From the NCBI GenBank assembly GCA_002432425.1, contig DJEL01000015.1, positions 32,120 to 96,119 on the forward strand: a stretch of 64,000 nt of DNA. Reading direction: 5' to 3'. Made by a program: the position numbers and the translations under genes. Under the pieces are notes generated by a model, which saw only the letters and a list, made by a program, of their open reading frames with translations, was not told where the DNA came from and made no database searches. This document shows, piece after piece, positions 27,309 to 35,663 of this stretch. This DNA comes from Lachnospiraceae bacterium UBA5899 (lineage in GTDB: Bacteria; Bacillota; Clostridia; Lachnospirales; Lachnospiraceae). Positions within the stretch are counted from its first letter, which is position 1. Every line of letters begins with the position of its first letter.

Positions 27309-27352
27309 TTTGGATATTGCAAAATGCAACTATTTAGGAGGAATTAAAAAGA

Positions 27353-28840
27353 ATGAAGAATTTAAAGAAATTTTTAGCTCTTGGCCTTGCTGTATGCATG
27401 ACTCTGTCTGTAGCAGCTTGTGGCAAGACCGGAACCAATGACGGTAACGGCGGCAGCACCAACAACGGCGGCGCTTCCACTCCTTCCGGACACAACAGCG
27501 AAATTACCATCGGTACCTGGTGGGTTCAGTACTACGACAGCTCACAGTCCAAGGTAGAAGATGACCCTTCTTATGCAGCTAACGTTGATGCAGAAGGCGA
27601 TGATGACGCAAAGAAGGAAGAAAAAGCGTTCAACCGCGGCATCGCAGAAAAGAAGCTGGCTAACGTTAAGAAAATCGAAGAGAAATATGATGTTAAATTC
27701 TACTGGACCAACTTAACCTACAACGGTGTTAAGGAATCCATCAACAACTCTATCTTAGCAGGTTCACCTGATTGTGATATCTACTTAGTAGAGCCCGGAT
27801 TTGGTATTCCCGCTCAGTACAATGGCTTAGCTATCGACTTAAAGACCATTTTACCGGAAGACCATGACATCTTCACAACCCAGACGGTTGCTACTTACTT
27901 AGACCTTGGCGACGGCAAGGCCTGCCTCATCAAGCAGCAGGCTGCTGAACAGCAGGTTGCAGATACCTATCCTTTGGCATTCAACGTACAGATGCTTGAG
28001 GAAAACAACCTCGAAGATCCCCGCGACCTGTGGGAACGCGGTGAATGGACATGGGATAAGTTCAACGAATACATGAAGGTTCTGACCCAGGATACCGATG
28101 GTGACGGACAGACCGACCAGTACGGATACTGCGGTTACGAAAATGAAACCTTTGAACAGCTTTGCATGAGCAACGGTACCGGCGTAGCAGGCGGCCAGAC
28201 AGAAACCCTGTCTTCTGCAGCAACCGGAGAAGTTCTTCAGGAAATGTATGATATGTACAACACCTGGAATGTATGCTATCCTTATGATTTTGAAGGAAAT
28301 CCTTCCGATTCCATGAGATATCAGTACAGAGAAGGTAACATCGGTTTCTTCCCTGCAGCAGCATGGATTCTTGCAGCTAACGCTGACTACGACTACGATG
28401 GAAGCAAGGGTACTACCATTCCTTTCGATATCGCATTTGTTCGTTGGCCGGTAGGACCTAACGGTAACAAAGATACCAACCCCGGTAAGAACGACGTAGC
28501 AGGTGCATGCTACATTATCCCTACCGGTGTTCAGGAGCCTGAATTGGTATTCAATGTATTATATGATATGTGGAACTGGTACGATGGTGATACCACGCAG
28601 CGTGACAACAAGGCAGCTCTGAACTGGTGGTATTTAACAACCGGTAAGACCGAAGATTACCAGAATGCAAACTTTGCAGTTATGCAGGAATGCGGTTCCA
28701 AGACAACCTTCGATTTAATCTGGTCCCTGGATGTAAACTATGATTTACAGTACTTAATCAAGGGTGAAATGACACCTGCCCAGATTCAGGAAACCCATAA
28801 GCAGGAAGTTCAGGATGGACTTGATGCATACTACAAATAA
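27353..28840 (+). CDS. Sugar ABC transporter solute-binding lipoprotein
   Basis: A 495-residue extracellular binding protein with signal peptide and lipobox VAACG (lipid-bearing Cys near residue 23), a Gly/Asn/Ser linker, and a family 1 solute-binding fold: ITIGTWWVQYYDS strand, KKIEEKYDVKF, LAGSPDCDIYLVEP, RDLWERGEWTWDKFNEYMK and repeated Trp/Tyr near the C-terminus that would stack on sugars. AGGAGG lies ahead of the ATG. It ends the transporter section and most likely delivers mannooligosaccharides to one of the two permease pairs. The acidic, Asn-rich surface and clean codon choice suggest high expression. Confidence 0.92.
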   Translation: MKNLKKFLALGLAVCMTLSVAACGKTGTNDGNGGSTNNGGASTPSGHNSEITIGTWWVQYYDSSQSKVEDDPSYAANVDAEGDDDAKKEEKAFNRGIAEKKLANVKKIEEKYDVKFYWTNLTYNGVKESINNSILAGSPDCDIYLVEPGFGIPAQYNGLAIDLKTILPEDHDIFTTQTVATYLDLGDGKACLIKQQAAEQQVADTYPLAFNVQMLEENNLEDPRDLWERGEWTWDKFNEYMKVLTQDTDGDGQTDQYGYCGYENETFEQLCMSNGTGVAGGQTETLSSAATGEVLQEMYDMYNTWNVCYPYDFEGNPSDSMRYQYREGNIGFFPAAAWILAANADYDYDGSKGTTIPFDIAFVRWPVGPNGNKDTNPGKNDVAGACYIIPTGVQEPELVFNVLYDMWNWYDGDTTQRDNKAALNWWYLTTGKTEDYQNANFAVMQECGSKTTFDLIWSLDVNYDLQYLIKGEMTPAQIQETHKQEVQDGLDAYYK

Positions 28841-28864
28841 GTCTTAATGACAGACTAAACAATG

Positions 28865-28887
28865 GAGGGGCGGGTACTCCGCCCCCT
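28865..28887 (+). other. Intercistronic RNA hairpin without T run
   Basis: GGGGCGG (28867-28873) pairs with CCGCCCC (28879-28885) over a 5-base loop. There is no following T run, so it is more likely to protect or process the binding-protein mRNA than to end transcription; partial termination cannot be excluded. Confidence 0.6.
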
Positions 28888-28906
28888 ACCATTTATGGAG
28901 GACATA

Positions 28907-29929
28907 ATGAGTGATATTAAGATGATTGCCCCTGCAGTGCCCAATGTTCCCTGGCAGGAACGTCCTGAAGGCTTAAAAGGGGCTCCAATTTGGAGATATA
29001 CAGAAAATCCTATTATCGGACGTAACCCGGTAGAAGGCGTTGCCAGAATTTTCAACAGTGCCGTAATGCCTTACAACGGCGAATTTATCGGCGTATTCCG
29101 CGGAGAGCAGACCAACGGTATTCCTTATATTTACTTAGGACACAGCAAGGATGCTATTCACTGGGATTTTGAAAAGGATAAGATTCCTTTCGTAGATGAG
29201 AACGGCAATTCTTTCATGCCTTATTATGCATATGACCCGAGATTAGTTAAGGTAGAAGATACCTACTACATCATCTGGTGTCAGGATTTCTACGGCGCTT
29301 CCATCGGTATGGCAAAGACGAAAGATTTCAAGACCTTTGTCAGACTGGAGAACCCGTTTATTCCGTTCAACAGAAACGCAGTACTGTTTCCTCGTAAGAT
29401 TAACGGCAAGTACATGTTACTTTCCAGACCTTCCGACAGCGGACATACTCCTTTTGGCGATATCTTCTTAAGCGAAAGCCCTGATATGGTTTACTGGGGA
29501 AAGCACAGACATGTAATGGGAAGAAGCAGCGAATGGTGGGAATCTGTTAAGATTGGCGGCGGTGCAGCTCCTATCGAGACAAGCGAAGGCTGGTTGTTGT
29601 TCTACCATGGTGTAAGCGGCACCTGCAACGGTTTCGTTTACAGCATTGGCGGTGCTATTCTTGACCTTGACAATCCTTCCATCGTGAAGTATCGTTGTGA
29701 AACCTTCCTTCTCACTCCTGAAGAGTGGTATGAGGAAAGAGGTTTCGTACCTAACGTAGTATTCCCCTGCGCAACCATTCATGATCCCGAATCCGGAAAG
29801 ATTGCAATCTACTACGGATGTGCAGACAGCTATGTAGGACTTGCCTTTACTAAGTTTGATGAAATCGTAGATTACATCAAGACACACAGTGTGGTAAGAC
29901 AGGAAGATACCGAAATCGGTATTCGATAA
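28907..29929 (+). CDS. Beta-1,4-mannooligosaccharide phosphorylase (GH130)
   Basis: A 340-residue GH130 enzyme. It cleaves the terminal mannose of beta-1,4-mannooligosaccharides with phosphate, giving alpha-mannose-1-phosphate. The five-bladed propeller landmarks are present: NPIIGRNP, ARIFNSAVMPYNGEF, FRGEQ, the catalytic Asp in YAYDPRLVKVEDTYY, RNAVLFPRKINGKYMLLSRP, and a later GGAAPIETSEGWLLFYHGV with phosphate-contacting residues. Start at 28907 follows GGAGG by 6 bases. No signal peptide. Shorter than the second GH130 gene at 33287 and of the oligosaccharide-acting subgroup (GH130_2-like), by pattern. Confidence 0.9.
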   Translation: MSDIKMIAPAVPNVPWQERPEGLKGAPIWRYTENPIIGRNPVEGVARIFNSAVMPYNGEFIGVFRGEQTNGIPYIYLGHSKDAIHWDFEKDKIPFVDENGNSFMPYYAYDPRLVKVEDTYYIIWCQDFYGASIGMAKTKDFKTFVRLENPFIPFNRNAVLFPRKINGKYMLLSRPSDSGHTPFGDIFLSESPDMVYWGKHRHVMGRSSEWWESVKIGGGAAPIETSEGWLLFYHGVSGTCNGFVYSIGGAILDLDNPSIVKYRCETFLLTPEEWYEERGFVPNVVFPCATIHDPESGKIAIYYGCADSYVGLAFTKFDEIVDYIKTHSVVRQEDTEIGIR

Positions 29930-29945
29930 TGAAATGTTAAACTCT

Positions 29946-29973
29946 ATGTGGGAGGTGCTTGCATCTCCCACAT
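29946..29973 (+). other. Intercistronic RNA hairpin
   Basis: An uninterrupted 12-bp stem (29946-29957 with 62-73 of the same block, one G-U pair; core TGTGGGAG with CTCCCACA) lies between the GH130 gene and the esterase. No T run follows. With the hairpin at 28865 it brackets the GH130 gene. Confidence 0.65.
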
Positions 29974-29996
29974 ATGCGATAAAACAGAGGAAACAT

Positions 29997-31067
29997 GTGA
30001 AGATGAGAGAATGTGAAAAAAGGATTTTTCCTTCGGATGAAGTATTAACTTACAGCGGCAGAATTGATTTTGACAAGAAGGATGCCCCCGTATTTGTATA
30101 TCCCTGCACATCCGTAAGATTTGCGGTAAAGGGAAAAAACGTGTGGGTCGTAATGGAGAACTTCCGTTGCTATTTTGAAAACTCGGTAGGAGTTTTAGTG
30201 GACGGAGATTACAAAGGAAAATGCATACTGCCGGATGAAGGCGGTGTAGAGATAGATATTTCGGCATTCTTGGATGGAGGCGAACATGAAGTTGCCATCT
30301 TTAAGAGACAGGATGCCAGCCATTATGTGGCTTTTTTTGGCCTGATTACGGGAAAAGATACGGAAATCAGCAAATCCAAGGTACAGTTTGCAAGAAGAAT
30401 AGAAGTGTATGGGGACTCCGTTTCCGCAGGGGAAGTTTCGGAAGCGGTAGCAAGAGCCGGACTGTCCGACCCGGAAAACAACGGCGAATATTCCAACAGC
30501 TTTTATTCCTATTCCTGGCTTTGCGCCAGAAAGCTCCATGCGGATATCCATGATGTGGCGCAGGGCGGCATTGCCCTTCTGCACGGACAGGGATATTTTG
30601 CAGGACCGGATTACACCGGAATGGAAGAAAGCTATGACAAGATAGAGATGAACCCTTACTTAGGGGAAACAAAGCCCTGGGATTTTTCAAAGTATACCCC
30701 CCATGTGGTGATAGTGGCATTCGGACAGAACGATGCCAACCCGGTCAACTATATGGCGGAGGACTATGAGGGAGAACAGGCAAAGCACTGGAGAGCGGAG
30801 TACCGGAAATTTATAGAAACGATTAAGAAAAAGTACCCGAAGTGCGAAATCATACTGGCAACTACCATTCTGAATCATGATGCTGCCTGGGACAGGGCTA
30901 TCGGACAGGTGGCAGAGGAAATGCAGGATAAGCATGTGCATCATTTCCTGTATACAAACAACGGCTGCGGTACGCACGGACATATCCGTATACCGGAGGC
31001 GGAGAAAATGGCAGAGGAACTTTCCGGATTTATAGAGAGCCTGGGAGAGGAAATCTGGAAAGATTGA
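29997..31067 (+). CDS. SGNH carbohydrate esterase, CE2-like (acetyl-mannan deacetylase)
   Basis: A 356-residue two-domain enzyme: an N-terminal jelly roll (about 1-125) joined to an SGNH/GDSL hydrolase domain, the layout of family CE2 acetyl esterases. The catalytic Ser is in VYGDSVSAG (about S141), the oxyanion Gly in VAQGGIAL, Asn in AFGQND, and the His in GHIRIPEAEKMA near the end. No signal peptide, so it removes acetyl groups from imported oligosaccharides in the cytoplasm. GTG at 29997 is 6 bases after AGAGG; the ATG at 30003 is an alternative. Roseburia mannan loci contain a comparable CE2 esterase, which supports the call. Confidence 0.83.
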   Translation: MKMRECEKRIFPSDEVLTYSGRIDFDKKDAPVFVYPCTSVRFAVKGKNVWVVMENFRCYFENSVGVLVDGDYKGKCILPDEGGVEIDISAFLDGGEHEVAIFKRQDASHYVAFFGLITGKDTEISKSKVQFARRIEVYGDSVSAGEVSEAVARAGLSDPENNGEYSNSFYSYSWLCARKLHADIHDVAQGGIALLHGQGYFAGPDYTGMEESYDKIEMNPYLGETKPWDFSKYTPHVVIVAFGQNDANPVNYMAEDYEGEQAKHWRAEYRKFIETIKKKYPKCEIILATTILNHDAAWDRAIGQVAEEMQDKHVHHFLYTNNGCGTHGHIRIPEAEKMAEELSGFIESLGEEIWKD

Positions 31068-31077
31068 TGGTGAAAAT

Positions 31078-32121
31078 ATGGCGAAAATGAAAAAATCTGT
31101 AACCATGTCAGATATTGCAGAACGCCTGGAGGTAAGCACGGTGACGGTTTCCAAAGCATTGTCCGGACAAAAAGGTGTAAGTGAGGAAATGCGGGAAAAA
31201 ATCAAGGAGCTGGCGGAAGAAATGGGCTACCGGATGCCGGTGAGTACGAAAACCCAGCTCGCGAGAAAAAGTCACAACATCGGCGTTCTCATATCGGAAC
31301 GGTATCTGGCGGAGTACGACTCCTTTTACTGGAGAATGTACAGGGAAGTAGCGGACAGGGCAATCCAGAAAGAATGTTTTACCCTGTTTGAAATTATCAG
31401 CGAGGAAACGGAGTCTGCACACATTCTGCCCCGTATCATCGAAGAAAAGAAAGCGGACGGTGTGATTGTCATTGGTAAACCCGGTTATGACTATGGTAAA
31501 TTTTTGAAAGAACATACCAATATACCTTTGGTGTATCTGGATTTTTACGAAACGGACGGCATTGTGGACTGCTTTATTTCAGACGGATTTTACGGCACGT
31601 ACCTTCTGACCAATTATCTGTATGAAAAAGGTCACAGGGATATTGCCTACGTAGGTACTCTTTTTGCAACGGAAAGTATTACCGACCGGTATTTAGGCTA
31701 TGTAAAGGCGTTAATTGAGCACGGCATCAGGCCGAGAGAGGACTACCTCATTCCCGACCGTGATGTAAAGAGCGGTTTAAGAAGCAATTACGGGGACTAT
31801 GATTTCCCCAAGCAGATGCCCACCGCCTTTGTGTGCAACTGCGACTTTATTGCCAGCCTGGTAATTAAATCCCTGACGGAGAGAGGATACCGGGTACCGG
31901 AGGATGTTTCCGTAGTAGGTTTCGATAATTTCTTATATCCGCCCAGCCTGACGGATGTGCCGATTACGACCTATGAGGTAGACATGAAGGAAATGGCAAA
32001 GGGCGCCATCAATACCATTATCAAAAAGATAAACAAAGAACCCTACAAGAAAAAAATACACATTGTGGAAGGTCATCTGATTGAAAAAGACAGTGTGAAG
32101 GAAAGGAAGATAAAAGAATGA
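31078..32121 (+). CDS. LacI-family transcriptional regulator of the mannan locus
   Basis: A 347-residue regulator: N-terminal LacI helix-turn-helix (MSDIAERLEVSTVTVSKALSG, split here: residues about 10-30) with hinge region to about 60, then a periplasmic-binding-protein-like sugar sensor (IGVLISERYL, DGVIVIGKP, DISD-type EFISDGFYG segment, GYRVPEDVSVVGFDNF, ITTYEVDMKEMA). Encoded inside the catabolic gene run, overlapping the following epimerase by 4 bases (ATGA). It most likely represses the locus until a manno-oligosaccharide or its phosphate binds. Candidate operators are the TTAA-rich palindromes at 12211 and 12470. Confidence 0.9.
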   Translation: MAKMKKSVTMSDIAERLEVSTVTVSKALSGQKGVSEEMREKIKELAEEMGYRMPVSTKTQLARKSHNIGVLISERYLAEYDSFYWRMYREVADRAIQKECFTLFEIISEETESAHILPRIIEEKKADGVIVIGKPGYDYGKFLKEHTNIPLVYLDFYETDGIVDCFISDGFYGTYLLTNYLYEKGHRDIAYVGTLFATESITDRYLGYVKALIEHGIRPREDYLIPDRDVKSGLRSNYGDYDFPKQMPTAFVCNCDFIASLVIKSLTERGYRVPEDVSVVGFDNFLYPPSLTDVPITTYEVDMKEMAKGAINTIIKKINKEPYKKKIHIVEGHLIEKDSVKERKIKE

Positions 32122-33290
32122 GCATGGCAGATGAAATGAGGGAGCATTTACAAAATCATATTGTTCCCTTCTGGCAGAAATTAGAAGATAAGGAGTACGG
32201 CGGATTTTACGGCTACATGGGTCCCGACCTTGTCGTAGACAAAAAGGCGGTAAAGGGCTGTATCTTAAACAGCCGTATTTTATGGTTTTTCTCCAATGCA
32301 TCCATGGCGCTTGCAGACAAGGAGCTCTTAAAGGATGCGGAGTGTGCTTATGATTTTATGACAAAGTACTGCTTTGATAAAGAATACGGCGGCATTTTCT
32401 GGTCCGTTACCTACGACGGCAGGCCGGAAGATACCACAAAGCATATTTACAATCAGGCGTTTGCCGTATATGCACTTTCTTCTTATTATGCGGCATCAGG
32501 AAAGGAAGAAGCACTGGCGCATGCCATGGAACTTTTCCATATCATTGAGGAGAAGGGCTTTGACGAAGGCGGCTACAAGGAAGCGCTGGACAGAACCTTT
32601 GCACCGGCAGCCAACGACAAGCTTTCCGAAAACGGCGTCATGGCGGACAGAACCATGAACACTCTGCTTCATGTATTTGAAGCCTACACCGAACTGTACC
32701 GCGTTTCCAAAAACGAAGCAGTGGGCAAGAAGCTCCGCTGGATTTTAGAGACCTTCCGTACAAAGATTTACAACCCTGAAAAGCATAGACAGGAAGTATT
32801 CTTTGATAACGATATGAACAGTATCATTGACCTGCATTCCTTCGGTCACGACATCGAGACCGCATGGCTTTTGGACAGAGGCCTGGATACCCTGGGCGAC
32901 GAAGCCTATAAGAAGGAATGGGACGGCATTGTTGCCGACCTCGTTGCGGAAGTCTACAAGGATGCTTATTACAACCATTCCATGTCTAACGAATGCGAGA
33001 GAGGCGTTGTGGACAGGAAGAGAGTATGGTGGGTACAGGCAGAAAGCGTTGTGGGTTACTACAATGAATACCAGAAGCATCCGGAGCATAAGGAATACTT
33101 ACAGGCTTCCGAAGACATCTGGAACTTTATCAAGACCTATGTGATTGATAAGAGAGAGGGCAGCGAATGGTTCATGCATGTGGACGACGAAGGCAGACCT
33201 GAAGAAGACAAGCCCATTGTGGAACCCTGGAAGTGTCCTTACCACAACGGACGTATGTGCATGGAAATTATGAGGAGGATGGCGAAATGA
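32118..33290 (+). CDS. Mannobiose (cellobiose) 2-epimerase
   Basis: A 390-residue (alpha/alpha)6-barrel enzyme of the N-acylglucosamine 2-epimerase family. It converts the reducing-end mannose of mannobiose to glucose, giving 4-O-mannosyl-glucose. Signatures: GGFYGYMGPD, KGCILNSRILWFFSNA, YGGIFWSV, HIYNQAFAVYALS, catalytic His regions in DLHSFGHDIETAWLL and the late EGSEWFMHVDDEG and EPWKCPYHNGRMCMEI. Length matches cellobiose 2-epimerases. Overlaps both neighbours by 4 bases, so it is translated with the regulator and with mannosylglucose phosphorylase, its expected next step. Confidence 0.92.
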   Translation: MSMADEMREHLQNHIVPFWQKLEDKEYGGFYGYMGPDLVVDKKAVKGCILNSRILWFFSNASMALADKELLKDAECAYDFMTKYCFDKEYGGIFWSVTYDGRPEDTTKHIYNQAFAVYALSSYYAASGKEEALAHAMELFHIIEEKGFDEGGYKEALDRTFAPAANDKLSENGVMADRTMNTLLHVFEAYTELYRVSKNEAVGKKLRWILETFRTKIYNPEKHRQEVFFDNDMNSIIDLHSFGHDIETAWLLDRGLDTLGDEAYKKEWDGIVADLVAEVYKDAYYNHSMSNECERGVVDRKRVWWVQAESVVGYYNEYQKHPEHKEYLQASEDIWNFIKTYVIDKREGSEWFMHVDDEGRPEEDKPIVEPWKCPYHNGRMCMEIMRRMAK

Positions 33291-34465
33291 TTCACCGGAA
33301 GTATTATGAATTAAAAGAAAAGCAGGACCGGTTCTTAAACAGAAAGAACGAAGTGGATCCCAAGTTTTACAACGGTATCTACGACAGATATGTAAATCCT
33401 GTTCTGACAAGAGACACTTTACCCATTGAATGGCAGTATGACTTAAATGCCGAAACCAATCCTTATTTTGAAGAAAGACTGGGCATCAATGCCGTTATGA
33501 ACTCCGGCGCCCTTTACTTAAACGGCAAGTACTATTTAGTGGCACGTATCGAAGGAAACGACAGAAAGTCCTTCTTCGGCGTGGCAGAAAGCGACAACGG
33601 CGTGGACGGTTTCAAATTCTGGGATTACCCGGTAGTTCTGCCGGATACCTGCCCGGAAGAAACCAATGTTTACGATATGAGACTCACCAAGCATGAGGAC
33701 GGCTATATCTACGGTGTATTCTGCTCCGAGAGCAAGGATACCGAAAGCAAGGATTTATCCGCAGCCGTAGCGGCAGCCGGCATTGTGCGAACCAAGGACT
33801 TAAAGACCTGGGAAAGACTGCCGAACTTAAAGACCCTGCATTCTCCCCAGCAGAGAAACGTAGTGCTGCATCCCGAATTCGTGGACGGCAAATATGCATT
33901 CTATACCAGACCCATGGATGATTTCATCGACACCGGTTCCGGCGGCGGCATCGGCTTCGGTCTGTGCGATGACATTACCAATGCGGTAATCGACGAAGAG
34001 AAGATGACCAGCATCCGCAAGTACCACACCATTACCGAGGTTAAGAACGGTGCCGGTGCGGTTCCCATCAAGACCGACAGAGGCTGGATTCACATTGCGC
34101 ACGGTGTAAGAAACACCGCAGCAGGTCTTCGTTATGTGGTTTATGCATTTGCTACCGACTTAAACGACCCTTCCAAGGTGATTGCAGAGCCCTCCGGCAT
34201 GTTAATCGGACCCAGAGGATGGGAAAGAGTGGGAGATGTTTCCAACGTCGTATTCACCAACGGTGCTGTGGTAAACGAAAAGAACGAAGTCTTCATTTAC
34301 TATGCATCCAGTGATACCAGACTGCATGTGGCAACCACCACCATTGACAAATTAGCGGATTATGTGTTCAACACCCCGAAGGATCCTCTCCGCAGCCCCG
34401 ACTGTGTAAAGCAGCGCTGCGAGCTGATTAAAAAGAATTTAGAGCTTCTGGCAGCCGAAAAATAG
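33287..34465 (+). CDS. 4-O-beta-D-mannosyl-D-glucose phosphorylase (GH130)
   Basis: A 392-residue GH130 enzyme of the mannosylglucose-acting subgroup. It splits mannosyl-glucose with phosphate to mannose-1-phosphate and glucose. Landmarks: NPVLTRDTLPIEW, FEERLGINAVMNSGALYLNGKYY (shown in parts), VARIEGNDRKSFFGVAES, the catalytic Asp in YDMRLTKHEDGY, RNVVLHPEFVDGKYAFYTRP, GAGAVPIKTDRGWIHIAHG, and the C-terminal YYASSDTRLHVATTTIDKL. Starts in an ATGA overlap with the epimerase gene, coupling the two successive steps. Confidence 0.93.
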   Translation: MIHRKYYELKEKQDRFLNRKNEVDPKFYNGIYDRYVNPVLTRDTLPIEWQYDLNAETNPYFEERLGINAVMNSGALYLNGKYYLVARIEGNDRKSFFGVAESDNGVDGFKFWDYPVVLPDTCPEETNVYDMRLTKHEDGYIYGVFCSESKDTESKDLSAAVAAAGIVRTKDLKTWERLPNLKTLHSPQQRNVVLHPEFVDGKYAFYTRPMDDFIDTGSGGGIGFGLCDDITNAVIDEEKMTSIRKYHTITEVKNGAGAVPIKTDRGWIHIAHGVRNTAAGLRYVVYAFATDLNDPSKVIAEPSGMLIGPRGWERVGDVSNVVFTNGAVVNEKNEVFIYYASSDTRLHVATTTIDKLADYVFNTPKDPLRSPDCVKQRCELIKKNLELLAAEK

Positions 34466-34492
34466 AACCTTTTTTGAGAAAGGCAGGAAAAT

Positions 34493-35629
34493 ATGGTACA
34501 GATTGATTACAGCAAAGGATTTATCAACGAAGGCAATGACGAAAGAATGCTTGCCTGCATGGCAAAGGGACTGAAGGGCGAACATCTCACCGTGGCATTT
34601 TTAGGCGGTTCCATTACCCAGGGTTCTCTTTCCTCCACCCCCGAGCTCTGCTATGCGTATCTTACCTACGAATGGTGGAAGGAGCAGTTCCCCAAATCCG
34701 AAATCACCTATGTGAATGCGGGAATAGGCGGCACCACTTCCCATCTGGGTACGGGCCGTGTGGACGAGGAAGTGCTTTCCCACAAACCGGATTTTGTGAT
34801 TGTGGAATTTTCCGTAAACGATGCGGATACCGATGCGCATTTTGAAGAGACCTACGAAGGACTGGTAAGACGCATCTTAAAAAATGAGAAACAGCCGGCG
34901 CTTCTTTTAGTGCACAATGTCCGTTACGATGACGGCGGCAACGCAGAAGCCATTCACTGTCCCGTGGAAAAACACTACGAGGTACCCGGCGTCAGCATGA
35001 AAGCAGCGGTTTATCCTTTTATTGCAAGCGGAGAAATCGTAAGAAGGGACATTACTCCCGATGATTTACATCCCAACGATGCCGGGCATAAAATGGTATC
35101 CGAACTGATTACTTCTTATCTGGCAAAGGAAAAGAAGAAAGCAGAAGAGCTTTTGAAAGAGGGCTATGTGTTCCCGGTAAAGGAAACCGTGCTTCCCGCA
35201 CCGCTTACCGCAAACGGATACGAGGCGGCGCACAGATATAGAAACGACGAACTGAAGCCTGTAATCTGCGAAGGTTTTGTAAAGGATGAAACACCCCAGA
35301 GCTGCGTAGCGGATTGTTTCAAAAAGGGCTTTTCAGCAGCAAAAATAAATGATAGAATTGTCTTTGAAGTGGAAGCTTCTTCCATTGCGGTGCAGTACCG
35401 CAAGACCGTACGCAGACCTGCACCGGTTGCCACTCTTATTTTAGACGGCGACAAAGAACATACCATTGAACTGAATGCCAATTTCGAAGAGGATTGGGGC
35501 GACTGCCTGTACTTACAGACTGTACTGGAGCATGGGGAGTATGGCAAACACACCGTGGAGATTACAATTTCCGAGACACATGAGGATGACAGGGAAGTGT
35601 TCTATCTGGTATCTTTGATTACGGCGTAA
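34493..35629 (+). CDS. SGNH carbohydrate esterase, CE17-like (acetyl-mannooligosaccharide esterase)
   Basis: A 378-residue protein with an N-terminal SGNH hydrolase (about 25-215): catalytic Ser in FLGGSITQG, Gly in NAGIGGTTS, Asn in FSVNDAD, Asp/His in DDLHPNDAGH; and a C-terminal beta-sandwich (about 245-378) resembling a CBM35-type module. This pairing, next to GH130 and epimerase genes, matches the CE17 esterases described from Roseburia mannan loci, which remove acetyl groups that CE2 does not reach. No signal peptide, so cytoplasmic. Family placement is by architecture and context. Confidence 0.8.
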   Translation: MVQIDYSKGFINEGNDERMLACMAKGLKGEHLTVAFLGGSITQGSLSSTPELCYAYLTYEWWKEQFPKSEITYVNAGIGGTTSHLGTGRVDEEVLSHKPDFVIVEFSVNDADTDAHFEETYEGLVRRILKNEKQPALLLVHNVRYDDGGNAEAIHCPVEKHYEVPGVSMKAAVYPFIASGEIVRRDITPDDLHPNDAGHKMVSELITSYLAKEKKKAEELLKEGYVFPVKETVLPAPLTANGYEAAHRYRNDELKPVICEGFVKDETPQSCVADCFKKGFSAAKINDRIVFEVEASSIAVQYRKTVRRPAPVATLILDGDKEHTIELNANFEEDWGDCLYLQTVLEHGEYGKHTVEITISETHEDDREVFYLVSLITA

Positions 35630-35663
35630 GGGCAAATACTATTTTTAATAAGGAGAGTTAAAC

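Noticed and set aside
28865..28887. True terminator inside the mannan operon
   Set aside because: No T run follows the stem, and the downstream gene has no evident promoter of its own.
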